From assembly GCA_037953625.1 (NCBI GenBank), contig CM075655.1, forward strand, positions 84,471,501-84,535,500: a stretch of DNA of 64,000 nucleotides, in the 5' to 3' direction. Both the position numbers and the translations under genes were made by a program. Under the pieces are notes generated by a model. It was not told where the DNA came from. It was given only the letters and a program-made list of their open reading frames with translations, and made no database searches. The stretch's first letter is position 1. Every line of letters starts with the position of its first letter. Shown piece by piece: positions 8,500-20,262 of the stretch. This DNA comes from Crotalaria pallida (lineage: Eukaryota > Streptophyta > Magnoliopsida > Fabales > Fabaceae).

Positions 8500-10763
8500 T
8501 GTTAGAATTATTGATAGGATTGACAGCCGTCACCCAAGAGGGGGGTGAATTGGGTGTTTATGAAAACATTGGAAAATATTCGAATTAAATCGTTTTCAAT
8601 AAAATAGATAAACTTTGCAGCGGAAAACTCTTAAAAATGATGAAAACGATTATGCAAGCGGAAGCAAACAATAATAACAACGATTAATATTACGCGCGAA
8701 GATAAGAAACACTATAATAACGAAAGGTCTAACGCGCGTTGATTAATTTAAAATAATTAAATTAATATATATTATATTTACATTGCGAAGGAGGTAATTA
8801 ACACAATAAAAATATGCGCAACAATAAATAAAAGAGATAAGGGATAGAAGAGATTGCACCAGAGATTTTATCCTGGTTCGGCAAACCCTGCCTACTCCAG
8901 TCCCCAAGCGACCCGCTTGAGCTTTTCACTAAACCAAGACGCCACGCGTCCCCAAGTACAACCAGAGCGCCCCGCAAGCTACTAGGAACCTCCTTTCGCC
9001 AGGGACCTCAAAAAACAACCAGATAGCCTAACTACTAGGTGCCCCACCGTTCGTCTAGCACTACCCAATATAGAAGGGTTCCTCACCCTACAACCACGAA
9101 CGCAGCACGTCCTCACTAGGAGATTCACTCCCTAGTCACTAAGGGTTACACACCCCTTACACAAATGGTTTTCGGATAAGAGATTGAGTACAACCACTAT
9201 AATGCATTCTTCTTAGTGCAGATACAACAATATGGGTTTCTAACAAAATTGTGTTCTATATAACACTGATACAACAATAACGCTCTAATGGTGCTGAATT
9301 TAAATCACAAGTACTATGGCCAAAATAATTCTTTCTCTTCAAGAAATAATATCAAAGTTTAAGAACTGGTTGAAGGAGAAGAGAAGAAGAAGTAGCGTTC
9401 AGAAGAAAAAGGTTAGAGAGTGTAAAAATGAGATTGATTCAAAACCTTTTTAAAGACACAAATAACACATGTTTAAAATAAAAAACAAATCTTAAAGATT
9501 TAAGAAATAAAAATAAAGATTTGAAAATATTTGAAATTCAAATTTTGAATTTGAAAAAAAGAATCAGAATCAAATCAAAAATGATTTTGGAAATAAATCA
9601 AATTTAAAATAAGAATGAAATCAAATCCGGAAATATTCAAAATTGATTTTATGAAATCAAATAAGTAAAATAATATTTTTGAAATCAAAATAAAATCAAA
9701 TAGATTTAAAGAATAAAATAAAATAGAATAAAATCAATTTTGAAATCAGAAACAAATAAAATAGATTTAAGAAATAAATCAAAGATTTGATTCTTAAAAA
9801 CAAATAAGGAAATATTTTCAAAAACAAAATCAAATTCGAATTTTGAAAATAAATCAGAATCAATTATGTAAAAACAAATCAGGAAATAAATCAAAATGAT
9901 TCTGACACGTTATTCAATAAAACTTGAGGTAATCGATTACTTCAAGAAGATAATCGATTATCCCTTTAAAAATAGAAACTTTTAAATTCTTTTGAAAAAC
10001 CAGTAATCGATTACAACATATAATTTAATCGATTACTTCACTTCTGTTTAATATATGATGCAACTGATATAATCGATTATCACTGGTCAAATAATCGATT
10101 ACACAACCTCTGAAAAATATATGATGCAACTCCAGTAATCGATTATCTGTGCCAAGTAATCGATTACTTTCATACAAAAAGTAATGGATTAGCCAGGTTC
10201 AAATACTCGATTACACACTCTCTGGATTTTCTATGATGCAACATAAATAATCGATTATCTTGAAAGAGTAATCGATTATCTCTGTCAAAACTTGTCTTAA
10301 CAGATTTTCACAATTTAGAGAAATCCAGCTAGAGGTTGTCAAGATATATTTTCACAGTGAATCAGTTAAGTCTTTAAAAAATATGTTTTTAGAAAAACTA
10401 TTTTCGCAATTAAAAACATTTTTCATAAACTAAGTTAAAAACAGATTTTCATGAAAACATATTTTGCAATTAAAACATTTTTCATAAAAAGTTCTTTTCT
10501 TCTCCTTAACATGAAAAACTAATTTTGGCCTTTAGACACTTGTAATAAAAATTCATTACCTTACAAATTTCCTATGGGCCAGGCTATACTAAACTTGAAC
10601 ATGAAGCTTGAGCCTTGACTTTAGCCTTGAAGCTTGATGCTTGAACTTGATGCAGCTTGATGCTTGAAACTTTGAATCTTGTTTGTAATCATCAAAACAT
10701 TATCTTCTAGAATCCTTCTAGCATTACTCTTTACGTCCTTTGGGGCAAGCTTGACTTCCAACA
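8500..10763 (-). repeat. 5' LTR of the Sirevirus-type element
   Basis: 2264 bp, the mate of 3280-5543, with the same termini. It retains the TAATCGATTA array at 9930-10278 in the same phase. It ends at CCAACA followed by the TSD catgc. Transcription would start inside this copy on the minus strand. Confidence 0.92.
9930..10278. promoter_or_regulatory. TAATCGATTA paired-palindrome array (5' LTR)
   Basis: Same array as at 4710-5058, offset by exactly 5220 bp. Measured from the 5' end of the LTR in the element's own direction, it lies about 485-835 bp in. Confidence 0.85.
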
Positions 10764-11181
10764 CATGCAGAGTGTAGAAAGTGTGGGTTGGGAACCCGTT
10801 GTGCAGATATCGAGGATCCGACCAGAAGGATGTTTGGACAAAGGATCAGTGACCAGCTCTATAATATTTCTATTTTTAATAGAATTTATATGATACATAT
10901 TTTGGAAAGAGGTATCATAAGAGGAATTCAGTTTCATAATAATACTTATTTGGTATTAACGAACTTGTTACACTTGATAAATTTTGGGAGTGTAATATGA
11001 TGATTTTACTAGTCACCTTCATTATTAATCAAGTGTTTGTGAAAATAAATTTTCAAGGGAAGGGAAGGGATAATTTCTTATTTTCAGATCTTTTTCCAAC
11101 GATAACAAGTCCAAGTATTCTTAAACTTATTACTTTTATTATAAAGTAAGATGATATACAAGGAGTGTTACAATATCCAGA

Positions 11182-11320
11182 ATGGTATCTTCTTCTGCAT
11201 CAAATTCAATCTCCTTCCACTTATCCATACTCTGCTAGTCACCATGAGAAACTAGAAGAGAGAGATGATCCGCCACTGAGGGCGGTGGCTACCACGAACA
11301 AAGGTGGGGGAAAGCTGTTA
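11182..11320 (+). pseudogene. Possible first exon of a host gene with a transit peptide
   Basis: Starting at ATG 11182 the frame reads MVSSSASNSISFHLSILC, rich in Ser as in a chloroplast transit peptide. It then meets a stop. The next frame continues YSASHHEKLEERDDPPLRAV and TNKGGGKL up to the element B insertion. If B and one copy of its TSD are removed, the frame continues across the junction (KLRYAVL at 19300 onward). RYAVL before a Gly-rich loop would suit a FAD-dependent oxidoreductase, but the next residues do not match and a GT donor is possible instead. LTR A ends only 10 bp upstream, so any promoter has been displaced. Low confidence. Confidence 0.3.
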
Positions 11321-11623
11321 TGTAGCATCCCTAATTTTATTTTCCTAATTTAATTGGGGAAATATTAGACTTAGGAGGTAAGAGTAAGAGAAAAACTAAG
11401 TGTTAGATTTTAGAAACCAAAAATAGGTAGAAATTAGTTAAAGTTTCTAAATAGGGAGAAAAATTAGGATTTAAATATTTAGAGCTCAAAACCCAAAACC
11501 CACCGTTGGATGTGAAGTTGGAATTATTAGGGAGCTTGCTTCCAAGTTTGAGCAAGATCCAACGGTTAACGAAAAAGTTATGGCTGTTTGAATGCGAAAG
11601 TTGCTGTCAGATTTTATCTGTGG

Positions 11624-11687
11624 ACATAGATGTCATTGCTGTGCACATCGATGTTGCACATCGATATCCATAGGTGGACATCGATGT
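11624..11687. promoter_or_regulatory. ACATCGATGT palindrome pairs (LTR B)
   Basis: Sites start at 11624 (ACATAGATGT, decayed), 11645 (perfect), 11658 (ACATCGATAT) and 11678 (perfect, extended to GGACATCGATGTCC). Spacing within the two pairs is 21 and 20 bp. They lie about 300-365 bp into the LTR. The right LTR has the same array with slightly different decay. Confidence 0.65.
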
Positions 11688-12402
11688 CCACGACCTGCAG
11701 AATCAGTTTCTAAGGCATTTGGCTGAATTCATTTGGGAAAAAATCATAAAATCCTCACTCGAACCTCTGGGGAAAAGTTAGGGTTCATCACCCCCAACCT
11801 CCAACCTCTTGATTCCTTCATCAAATCGCTTCTTCCCTTCATCAAATCAAGGTTTCCTCTTCTCTCCATCATCAATTTCATCTTTTCAACCATCAATCCA
11901 AGGTTTCCTCTCCTCCATCTCTCATCTCCACTTCTCCAAATCAAGGTAAGAGAGGAGATATTCTCCTAATTAGAGGAAGGACCTATTTTTAGTAATAAGT
12001 ATATAATATTATGCATGTGTTAGGTTTTAATTGTTGATTGGTTAAGTAGTATTAGGAACCCTCGATTTTCTCTATGTATGGAATGGTGAAATTAGCGTTT
12101 GATTATGTTTCATTTGTGCATTAATTGGCTGTTTGTGTGGTGTTTTTATTATTATGCATATTTCTATGCTTGGAACTTGATTATGGTGCAAAGTGGTTAT
12201 GTTGGAATTATTTTAAGTTATAATTAATAACTTATAAAAGGACTATATACATATGGTTGGATTAATTAATCTACACTAATTAGAGGATAAAGGAAACATG
12301 ATTATATAAAACGGCTTGGCTATTCTAGTTAATTAAAATTAGTAGAAACACGTGCATCAGTAAGTGAGGAAGGACGTTAGGAATTGGAAAAGATACGAGA
12401 AC

Positions 12403-12692
12403 ATTCTATGTGGACTGAAGGACAATCATGCGAAGGTTCCATAGAATCGACGGACGAGAGTGATATAGTGGCTCAATTGTGTACCAACACAATTGTGGGA
12501 ATTTATCATAGAGGACTTTGATCCACAAGATGGGTCTAATACAGTATGAGGTATTCTACAAAGGGATGAAGTACTGGGCTAAGCCGTGGATTGGTCCTAC
12601 GCGCACTATGATAGTTCTATCCGCCACTTAAGCACTTTGGGACTAGTGTAAAGTGGTTCCTGCTATAGCCAATTTGGGTATCCGGCCCAAAT
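12403..12692 (+). repeat. Hairpin block in LTR B
   Basis: Several stem-loops in a row. ATTCTATG pairs with CATAGAAT across 12403-12448. CAATTGTGT/ACACAATTG has a four-base loop (12474-12495). CACTTT/AAAGTG is at 12633-12655. ATTTGGG/CCCAAAT has a seven-base loop (12672-12692). This is the same LTR zone in which families A, E and F carry hairpin arrays. The small frames at 12663-12990 lie in this block and are not genes. Confidence 0.6.
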
Positions 12693-13542
12693 GGTACGAT
12701 GTACACATGATGGGATAGCTTCCCACCGTGCTAAGGGGAAATCCACCCGACATCGTATTGTGCAAGCATCGGTTGGGGAACACTTACTCCTAGTTGATCT
12801 TTTCCAATTGTGTGGAGGGCGATGTGAGGATATATGGCAAACCATGGTATATGGTTATATTATGGAAAATATATGGAATTATGGAAACATGGACAAATGT
12901 AAATGGTACATGGAATATTATGCAAAATGGCGGTGCATTGCACTATTGCATACATGGCATCATATGGCATTAGAAGGGAATAGGGCATAACTATATATAT
13001 ATATATTTAGTTATATGTTTGAGTGTCATGTATTTTATTATGTTTTATTACTGTCTTTAGGTGTTTCCTTTGATTTTGAGTTATATCTCACTCTCTGTGT
13101 TGACCATTTTAGGTATTGAGGAAAGAGTCACTACAGTTTGCCAGAAGACCGAGGTTGGGTACACTAAGGTGTAACCCTATGTACATTGGGTTTATCCCTT
13201 TTCACAGTCAACCTATGCTCTCTTAGCATCTAATGTAGGATTATTTTGTATTCAGGACTTTTTATATAGATTGTAGGGTTATCACCATTTGGTTTAACAT
13301 TTGGGAAAAATTATATGTATTTACGGGTAGAATGGTGATATTCCACTTTTAATTGATAAACCTTAATTTCATTTTGGAACATGGTTTTCCTTCATTCTGT
13401 TGTAAGTATTTTGACGTAACTGAAGGAATAAATTAATTTTTGAATAATCTGGCTGGCAGGTGACAGGTTTTAATCATAAAGGGAAAGTCCAAATTTTAGA
13501 ATAAACCCTACCAAAATTTTCTTAAAAACTTTTACAATAATA

Positions 13543-13560
13543 TGGTATAGAGCAATGGTT
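13543..13560 (+). other. Damaged tRNA-Met-type PBS of element B
   Basis: TGGTATAGAGCAATGGTT resembles the intact PBS of relative C (TGGTATCAGAGCAATGGTT on the minus strand at 34105-34123) but lacks the C. The following bases (tgcaatcctcggct) also match C. Confidence 0.75.
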
Positions 13561-16500
13561 GCAATCCTCGGCTTTGGAGTATGGATTTCCATATCTCCCA
13601 TGTGTTGCTCCACTTGAGAGCAACCAATAAATAGTTGGTTATGTATCATAGGTTAGTGGTATACATTAGTAGTTATGCATACATTCTGTTGAGTTTGGTA
13701 CAACTCGTTAGTGTTGGCACAAAGTGAGTCATAGTTGGTGATTATAAGGTTGTATTTTCAATTTAAAGAGGGTGAAACATAATTTTTCAAGTGTAACTTT
13801 GTTATTATTAGAAATGGACATAAAGTAGAAGCTAAGGGAAAGGAAAACTCCCAACGGGACAGAGCATGAAATTGCTACCCCAACGGGAAGAACTAACTCT
13901 TAGTTTTGAATTAAGTATGTCTATTTCAAATATGACAGAGAATTGAAACTTTTCTTTAAAATAAAACGGTGAAACTCACTTTTGAGTGGAAAGTGGGTCA
14001 CCTATTATTTGATTGGAACTCAGGTTGTACGATAAGTGATTCTATTTTCCAGTATGATGTAGAATCGAGATGGTACCCTCGAGATTTACATTTAATTGGA
14101 AGATGGTATCATTGAGTCCTTGAAGACAATCAAATAATTGTTGAATTTACTTCCTAGGCCTAAGAATAGGAAAGGTGTTAGAAGGTATTTGAGTTATGTC
14201 AGAGTTGCGCAGCGGAGGGGTAGTAAGAGTTGCTTTGTTTTGAGATAGGAGGATAGCGAGTTCAAGAATTCTAGTTAGCTATGATAGTGGCTAGAGTCTT
14301 AGGTCCTAGATCAGAAGGTCAGAAACCCAAGTTGGTGCAGAGTGTTAGCTATAGGTTTAAGCAAGTGGAGGCATAAAACTCTAATTGGTTGCAGTGTGTT
14401 AGGTTATATGTATGATATATATACGTTTATGTGTGATGCTACTTATTTGTTTTGTGGTTACCTAAGTGATTAATTGCTATGTGTTGTTTTATGTTATCTA
14501 ATTGATAAATTGTGCTTTTTGATGATGTTTACTATTGGTTGTGAATGTCGAATTTGTTTTAAGTGTAAAAACTATTTAGAAAACTTTCTCATGAAATGGC
14601 ATGCTATCAAGAGATCAATTGAGTTCCAAGGGTAATGGTATGATGTTGGAAATTAATTGACACTTAGACTTGATAGTATTTCAAATGAATTTCATTAGGT
14701 TGAAAGGAATCGGAAATCTTCCCAAATTGAAGGTTAGGTTGTATGATGAACTTTTGAGAGGTTAATAAGAAAACTAAGGATTTCTAAGTAATCAGGCGGT
14801 GAACTAACTTATTGTTTGGTTCACACTATGCACCGATTAAATAGAAACCTTTACATACGAATTTGGAATGAAACTTAGCCTTCAAGTTCAAAGTCAAAGG
14901 GATGTGATTATTCCAACTTTTGAAGATGAACCAAAACAACTTTTCTAAACCAAGAGCATATTTCCTTTTCTGTGAGTTTGGTGATCCTAAGTAAATTATA
15001 CTCCTTCACCTAAACTTTCCCGAGGTTGGATGGAGGTGATACTTTTCAAAGACATAGAAATTGAATTGCAAAGTGTTTTCAAAGTTTCATCCAAGTCATT
15101 TTCACAAGGGAAAAAAATACTAAGATTGTAAAGCATTAACCCGTTCGGATGATTGAGTTTTTCATTAAGATTTCATCCAAACACAAAAGTTTTTCATAAA
15201 ATAAATAATCCAATTTTCAAAGGTTTTGATTCCATTAGAATACCATTGCAAATGTGTTCGTGTATGCAACTCCGATTTTTATAAAATAAGTAATACATAC
15301 CTATTTTCTAATCGGTTATTTTGTTTTCATATATATATATATATATATATGTGTGCATCACTGATTTTTGGGTATTCCGCATTGATTTTTAAAGGTGTAA
15401 ATACTTTTACAATATGAGGGTTGCATTTGTTTTACTTTAACCCTCGTATACAATGATTGTTTTTACCAAAGTTTTCAACATAGCATAGGTATGGTTTGAA
15501 TGTTAAAAAAAAACTTTGTTTTACTTGAATGTGTAGTTGTAATGAATGTAAGGGGGGATGTAGTCATTCCTAATGAATAGATTCATGTTTCCTAGGAACT
15601 GGGTGTTTACTTTAGTGTTTCCCTAGAGTATAAACTAGTGATGAGTAGTCATCATTAGAGTAGGCCAATTAAGAGATTGAACCTTAGGAATTGTTTGATG
15701 CTATATGTGTATGTTTGGAATTGAATGATAAATGAATAAGTTTGTTTTGTTTTAGGAAATTATGCTAGCCCATAGATATGTTGTGGTGCTTATGGATTCT
15801 TGTTGAATGGGAAATCAAGGTATTTAAATACAACTAAAAAGCAGAGTTTTTGGGCTTGGGATACTAGTTTGATTTGACATGTTTGGTATAAGTACCATAA
15901 GGTTGGATCAATGTGTTATGTAAAATTCCAAGCTAATTGGAGCAAATTAGTGTTTTGAAAAAAAAAATTGAATCTAACGTGCTCCGATCGGTTGGACAAT
16001 TTTACTCAACCTTTGAGTAAGTTTATGAGTTGCCCCTTTTTAAAATTTGAGGTCGTTTGGAATTCCCTATTATTTTTAAAACAAATTTGACTTAGGTTCA
16101 GCCCCGACAAATTACAATTCTTTGACTAAGTGGTCGTAGGGTTAAAACTGGACCTAATGAACTCCGATTGACCTGAAAATTTATAACAATGTTCTTTTAT
16201 ATGCAGGGACACCACTTGTAAACTTTCACAACATTAGGGAATTGAATAATGAAAATGCACTTTATTGTAAATCATGCAAATCCTATCCCCTGAATCTCTT
16301 CTTGAACCAAATTCTGAATATGTGATGAATGTTGTGAATGTGTGTGTAGATTAAGATTTAACCCTAAGTTAGGTAAGGTAAACTAGAACTAGCTTAGAAG
16401 GAAGTAGGAATTGAGTAAGACTTATGTTTGAAGTGTATGCTGATGTGTATTGTGGTTGTGAATGTTTGAATGTCGAAGTCTGTTTATATGTTCTATGTTT

Positions 16501-17009
16501 GTTTTGATAAGTTGTATGTGTTTGACTAGAGCCCTAGAAATAGAAAATAAGTTGTAAATTTTGAATAGATGGATCGTCAAAACCATGAAGGCATTATAGC
16601 ATAGGATGTAAAAGTGCCTTTTTCCAACCGTCGAGATAGGATCATCGAGAGAACCAGTTAAATCGGTAGACCATTTCCAAATTCCTTAGGAAGCTAAACC
16701 TGATTTTGGAGAGTCTAAGACCCATTAGGAGTCTTGTCAGCAAGGCTCTTGGATTTTACCAGTCAACACACACACTCTTCATTAAGTGTAAACCTTAGAA
16801 GACCGCATCGAGACCAATAAAAATCGAACCATAATTCGCACTCTTCATAGAGTACCAGAGCCTAGTGGTGTATTGATGCCAGTAGTATGCCGATTCCAAG
16901 TGGGGGAGTAGAACCAAAATGAGGTGAGTATCGTAGTTGAGAAACCCCTTGGCTGGGATGGTTCTCCATTTGACGGAATTGAACGGAATTTTGGGGACGA
17001 AATTCCAGT
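13561..17009 (+). other. Non-coding interior of element B
   Basis: About 3.45 kb without a sustained coding frame. Its first part matches the interior of element C in reverse (for example GCGCAGCGGA near 14207 and the C copy near 33443). The last ~200 bp may be decayed 3' pol, because they lead into the conserved chromovirus-type 3' end. A (TA)n tract lies at 15329-15350. No RNA gene was recognised. Confidence 0.65.
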
Positions 17010-17023
17010 AAGTGGGGGAGAAT
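17010..17023 (+). other. Polypurine tract of element B
   Basis: AAGTGGGGGAGAAT lies directly upstream of the right LTR, preceded by GGGGACGAAATTCC. This arrangement is typical of chromovirus 3' ends and primes plus-strand DNA. Confidence 0.85.
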
Positions 17024-18696
17024 TGTAACATCCCTAATTTTATTTTCCTAATTTAATTGGGGAAATATTAGACTTAGGAGGTAAGAGTAAGAGAAAAACT
17101 AAGTGTTAGATTTTAGAAACCAAAAATAGGTAGAAATTAGTTAAAGTTTCTAAATAGGGAGAAAAATTAGGATTTAAATATTTAGAGCTCAAAACCCAAA
17201 ACCCACCGTTGGATGTGAAGTTGGAATTATTAGGGAGCTTGCTTCCAAGTTTGAGCAAGATCCAACGGTTAACGAAAAAGTTATGGCTGTTTGAATGCGA
17301 AAGTTGCTGTCAGATTTTATCTGTGGACATAGATGTCATTGTCGTGCACATCGATGTTGCACATTGATATCCATAGGTGGACATCGATGTCCACGACCTG
17401 CAGAATCAGTTTTTAAGGCATTTGGCTGAATTCATCATTTGGGAAAAAATCATAAAATCCTCACTCGAACCTCTGGGGAAAAGTTAGGGTTCATCACCCC
17501 CAACCTCCAACCTCTTGATTCCTTCATCAAATCGCTTCTTCCCTTAATCAAATCAAGGTTTCCTCTTCTCTCCATCATCAATTTCATCTTTTCAACCATC
17601 AATCCAAGGTTTCCTCTCCTCCATCTCTCATCTCCACTTCTCCAAATCAAGGTAAGAGAGGAGATATTCTCCTAATTAGAGGAAGGACCTATTTTTAGTA
17701 ATAAGTATATAATATTATGCATGTGTTAGGTTTTAATTGTTGATTGGTTAAGTAGTATTAGGAACCCTAGATTTTCTCTATGTATGGAATGGTGAAATTA
17801 GCGTTTGATTATGTTTCATTTGTGCATTAATTGGCTGTTTGTGTGGTGTTGTTATTATTATGCATATTTCTATGCTTGGAACTTGATTATGGTGCAAAGT
17901 GGTTATGTTGGAATTATTTTAAGTTATAATTAATAACTTATAAAAGGACTATATACATATGGTTGGATTAATTAATCTACACTAATTAGAGGAAAAAGGA
18001 AACATGATTATATAAAACGGCTTGGCTATTCTAGTTAATTAAAATTAGTAGAAACACGTGCATCAGTAAGTGAGGAAGGACGTTAGGAATTGGAAAAGAT
18101 ACGAGAACATTCTATGTGGATTGAAGGACAGTCATGCGAAGGTTCCATAGAATCGACGGACGAGAGTGATATAGTGGCTCAATTGTGTACCAACACAATT
18201 GTGGGAATTTATCATAGAGGACTTTGATCCACAAGATGGGTCTAATACAGTATGAGGTATTCTACAAAGGGATGAAGTACTGGGCTAAGCCGTGGATTGG
18301 TCCTACGCGCACTATGATAGTTCTATCCGCCACTTAAGCACTTAGGGACTAGTGTAAAGTGGTTCCTGCTATAGCCAATTTGGGTATCCGGCCCAAATGG
18401 TACGATGTACACAGGATGGGATAGCTTCCCACCGTGCTAAGGGGAAATCCACCCGACATCGTATTGTGCAAGCATCGGTTGGGGAACACTTACTCCTAGT
18501 TGATCTTTTCCAATTGTGTGGAGGGCGATGTGATGAGGATATATGGCAAACCATGGTATATGGTTATATTATGGAAAATATATGGAATTATGGAAACATG
18601 GACAAATGTAAATGGTACATGGAATATTATGGAAAATGGCGGTGCATTGCATTATTGCATACATGGCATCATATGGCATTAGAAGGGAATAGGGCA

Positions 18697-18734
<38 letters not shown>

Positions 18735-19299
18735 GTCATATGTTTGGGTGTCATGTATTTTATTATGTTTTATTACTGTCTTTAGGTGTTTCCTTTGATT
18801 TTGAGTTATATCTAACTCTCTGTGTTGACCATTTTAGGTATTGAGGAAAGAGTCACTATAGTTTGCCAGAAGACCGAGGTTGGGTACACTAAGGTGTAAC
18901 CCTATGTACATTGGGTTTATCCCTTTTCACAGTCAACCTATGCTCTCTTAGCATCTAATGTAGGATTATTTTGTATTCAGGATTTTTTATATAGATTGTA
19001 GGGTTATCACCATTTGGTTTAACATTTGGGAAAAATTATATGTATTTACGGGTAGAATGGTGATATTCCACTTTTAATTGATAAACCTTAATTTCATTTT
19101 GGAACATGGTTTTCCTTCATTCTGTTGTAAGTATTTTGACGTAACTGAAGGAATAAATTAATTTTTGAATAATCTGGCTGGCAGGTGACAGGTTTTAATC
19201 ATAAAGGGAAAGTCCAAATTTTAGAATAAACCCTACCAAAATTTTCTTAAAAACTTTTACAATAATATGGTATAATGGATTAAAATGGAAGGTGTTACA
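17024..19299 (+). repeat. 3' LTR of element B
   Basis: 2276 bp from TGTAACATCCC to GGTGTTACA; the complete reference for the family in this window. It contains the same palindromes and hairpins as the left copy and a longer (TA)n tract (18701-18731). Confidence 0.87.
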
Positions 19300-19768
19300 C
19301 GTTACGCCGTTTTACGTAGGAAACCCTAGCACACCGTCGAAGGGAGTTTTAACGATAGGTGTTCAGTATAAAAGGAAAAAAACTTATTATTGGCTAAAAG
19401 ACATGTGTAAAAAATAAAAAAATATAAATAATAAATAATGCACCACTTGCATTTTTTATTTTTTTTATATATACTACTTGCAAATATTGAGTGCACAAAA
19501 AATATGGTGGATCATATTACGAATAAGTAATGATTATCCTCTATTAAAAATGAACCAATCAACTTTCAAAGAAAAAATAAAATTTGAACCGAAACATATG
19601 GTTTGAACATAATTGGATTCCCTCATCCAATTTTCTTTATACTCATTTGCTAATTATTTTTTGTGAACTATCAGTTTTCAATATGTTAAAAAAAATATTG
19701 GTTCTATACTTTAAATTTTGAAAGAGCATTCCATAAAAAAGTTTTAAAAAATGCAGAAATTAAAATAA

Positions 19769-19805
<37 letters not shown>
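19300..19805. other. Flank of element B; AT-rich, possible host sequence
   Basis: The first ~30 bp continue the possible host exon described at 11182-11320. The rest is AT-rich with no frame or motif recognised, ending in a (TA)n tract (19773-19802). Confidence 0.4.
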
Positions 19806-19972
19806 AGGATGCGGGCCGGTCCGTACAATGCCCGTAGCTCGCTTAGGGTAGGTTTTGGTTTCATATTAGAGTATTCAATTTGCAACCAGGCTTTTTGGTC
19901 CGAGCTCAATCTGACTCAAACCCAGCTGAGTAGCCCGTTTTGACAACTCTAGCCGCATCCATAGTCTTGATG
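19806..19972 (-). mobile_element. Small hAT-like non-autonomous element, fragment
   Basis: On the minus strand it begins GGATGCGGCTAGAGTTGTC, then AAAACGGGCTAC, and ends GGACCGGCCCGCATCC. Such 'CGGGCC ... GTTGTCAAAACGGG' sequences are common small hAT-type elements in plants. The ends GGATGCGG and GCCCGCATCC give a rough inverted repeat. No TSD was resolved. Confidence 0.4.
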
Positions 19973-20262
19973 TGTGAGGAAAATTATTATATTCTGCTCA
20001 TTTATAATCCTTCTTCCCCATGAAATCAAAAATACATCGAGGGCTGGTAGACATGATAGGATAGAAAACAAGATAAGAGAATGACAAGATATGAGCAGAA
20101 TAGCTCTTATCTAGTCTAGAGTTTGGTGCACACCATATAACGATGTCATTGATGAGGTGGTTACTGTGGTGATAGTGTGTTAATGGTGGTGGCATTAGTG
20201 TTAACGCGTGGGGGTATGAGATAGAACACTGCACTATGCTATCTTGCTCATTTCTAACTCAG

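Larger units (their letters stand above)
3280..10763 (-). mobile_element. Non-autonomous Sirevirus-type (Ty1/copia) retrotransposon, gag only
   Basis: A complete 7.48-kb element with two 2264-bp LTRs, inserted into LTR A with TSD catgc (3275-3279 and 10764-10768). It is read on the minus strand: 5' LTR 8500-10763, PBS for initiator tRNA-Met, a gag ORF (7070-8401), a non-coding stretch with repeated polypurine tracts, and 3' LTR 3280-5543. There is no integrase, reverse transcriptase or RNase H, so it must borrow these from a relative. The long LTRs, palindrome arrays, repeated polypurine tracts and Gag type fit Sireviruses. I noticed roughly 20 differences between the LTRs by eye, so the insertion is young. 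Confidence 0.9.
1824..11172 (+). repeat. LTR of family A, copy 1 (interrupted)
   Basis: 1824-3279 plus 10764-11172 align over their length with the complete solo LTR at 36907-40324, from roughly its position 38378 to its end at GTTACA. The left part is displaced by the gypsy element ending at 1823, and the middle is split by the Sirevirus-type element 3280-10763. It shares the TAACCGGTTA pair (2093 and 2113) and the hairpin array (2328-2997) with copy 2. Whether it is a solo LTR or part of a full element cannot be told, because the left end is outside the window. No PBS is seen just after 11172. Confidence 0.8.
11321..13549 (+). repeat. 5' LTR of element B (3' end deleted)
   Basis: Begins TGTAGCATCCC (TGTAACATCCC in the mate) and follows 17024-19299 closely up to AATATGGTATA. 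The last ~27 bp, present in the right LTR and ending GGTGTTACA, are missing, and the sequence runs straight into the PBS remnant. Confidence 0.85.
11321..19299 (+). mobile_element. Element B: LTR retrotransposon with non-coding interior
   Basis: A full-length 7.98-kb element with LTRs 11321-13549 and 17024-19299. The TSD is tgtta (11316-11320) against cgtta (19300-19304), a CpG-to-TpG change. A tRNA-Met-like PBS follows the left LTR, and a polypurine tract with GGGGACGAAATTCCAG precedes the right LTR; this 3' style is that of Tekay/Del chromoviruses. The 3.5-kb interior has no gag or pol frame that I can recognise. It is therefore a non-autonomous derivative relying on another element. Its interior is related to element C. 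Confidence 0.85.

Noticed and set aside
12663..12990. Paired plus and minus frames, repeated at 18369-18699
   Set aside because: They are duplicated because they lie in the two LTRs of element B, and they overlap the hairpin block.
19773..19802. (TA)n tracts (also 15329-15350, 18701-18731, 20819-20837) as structural signals
   Set aside because: They are ordinary microsatellites; length differs between the two LTRs of B, as expected from slippage.
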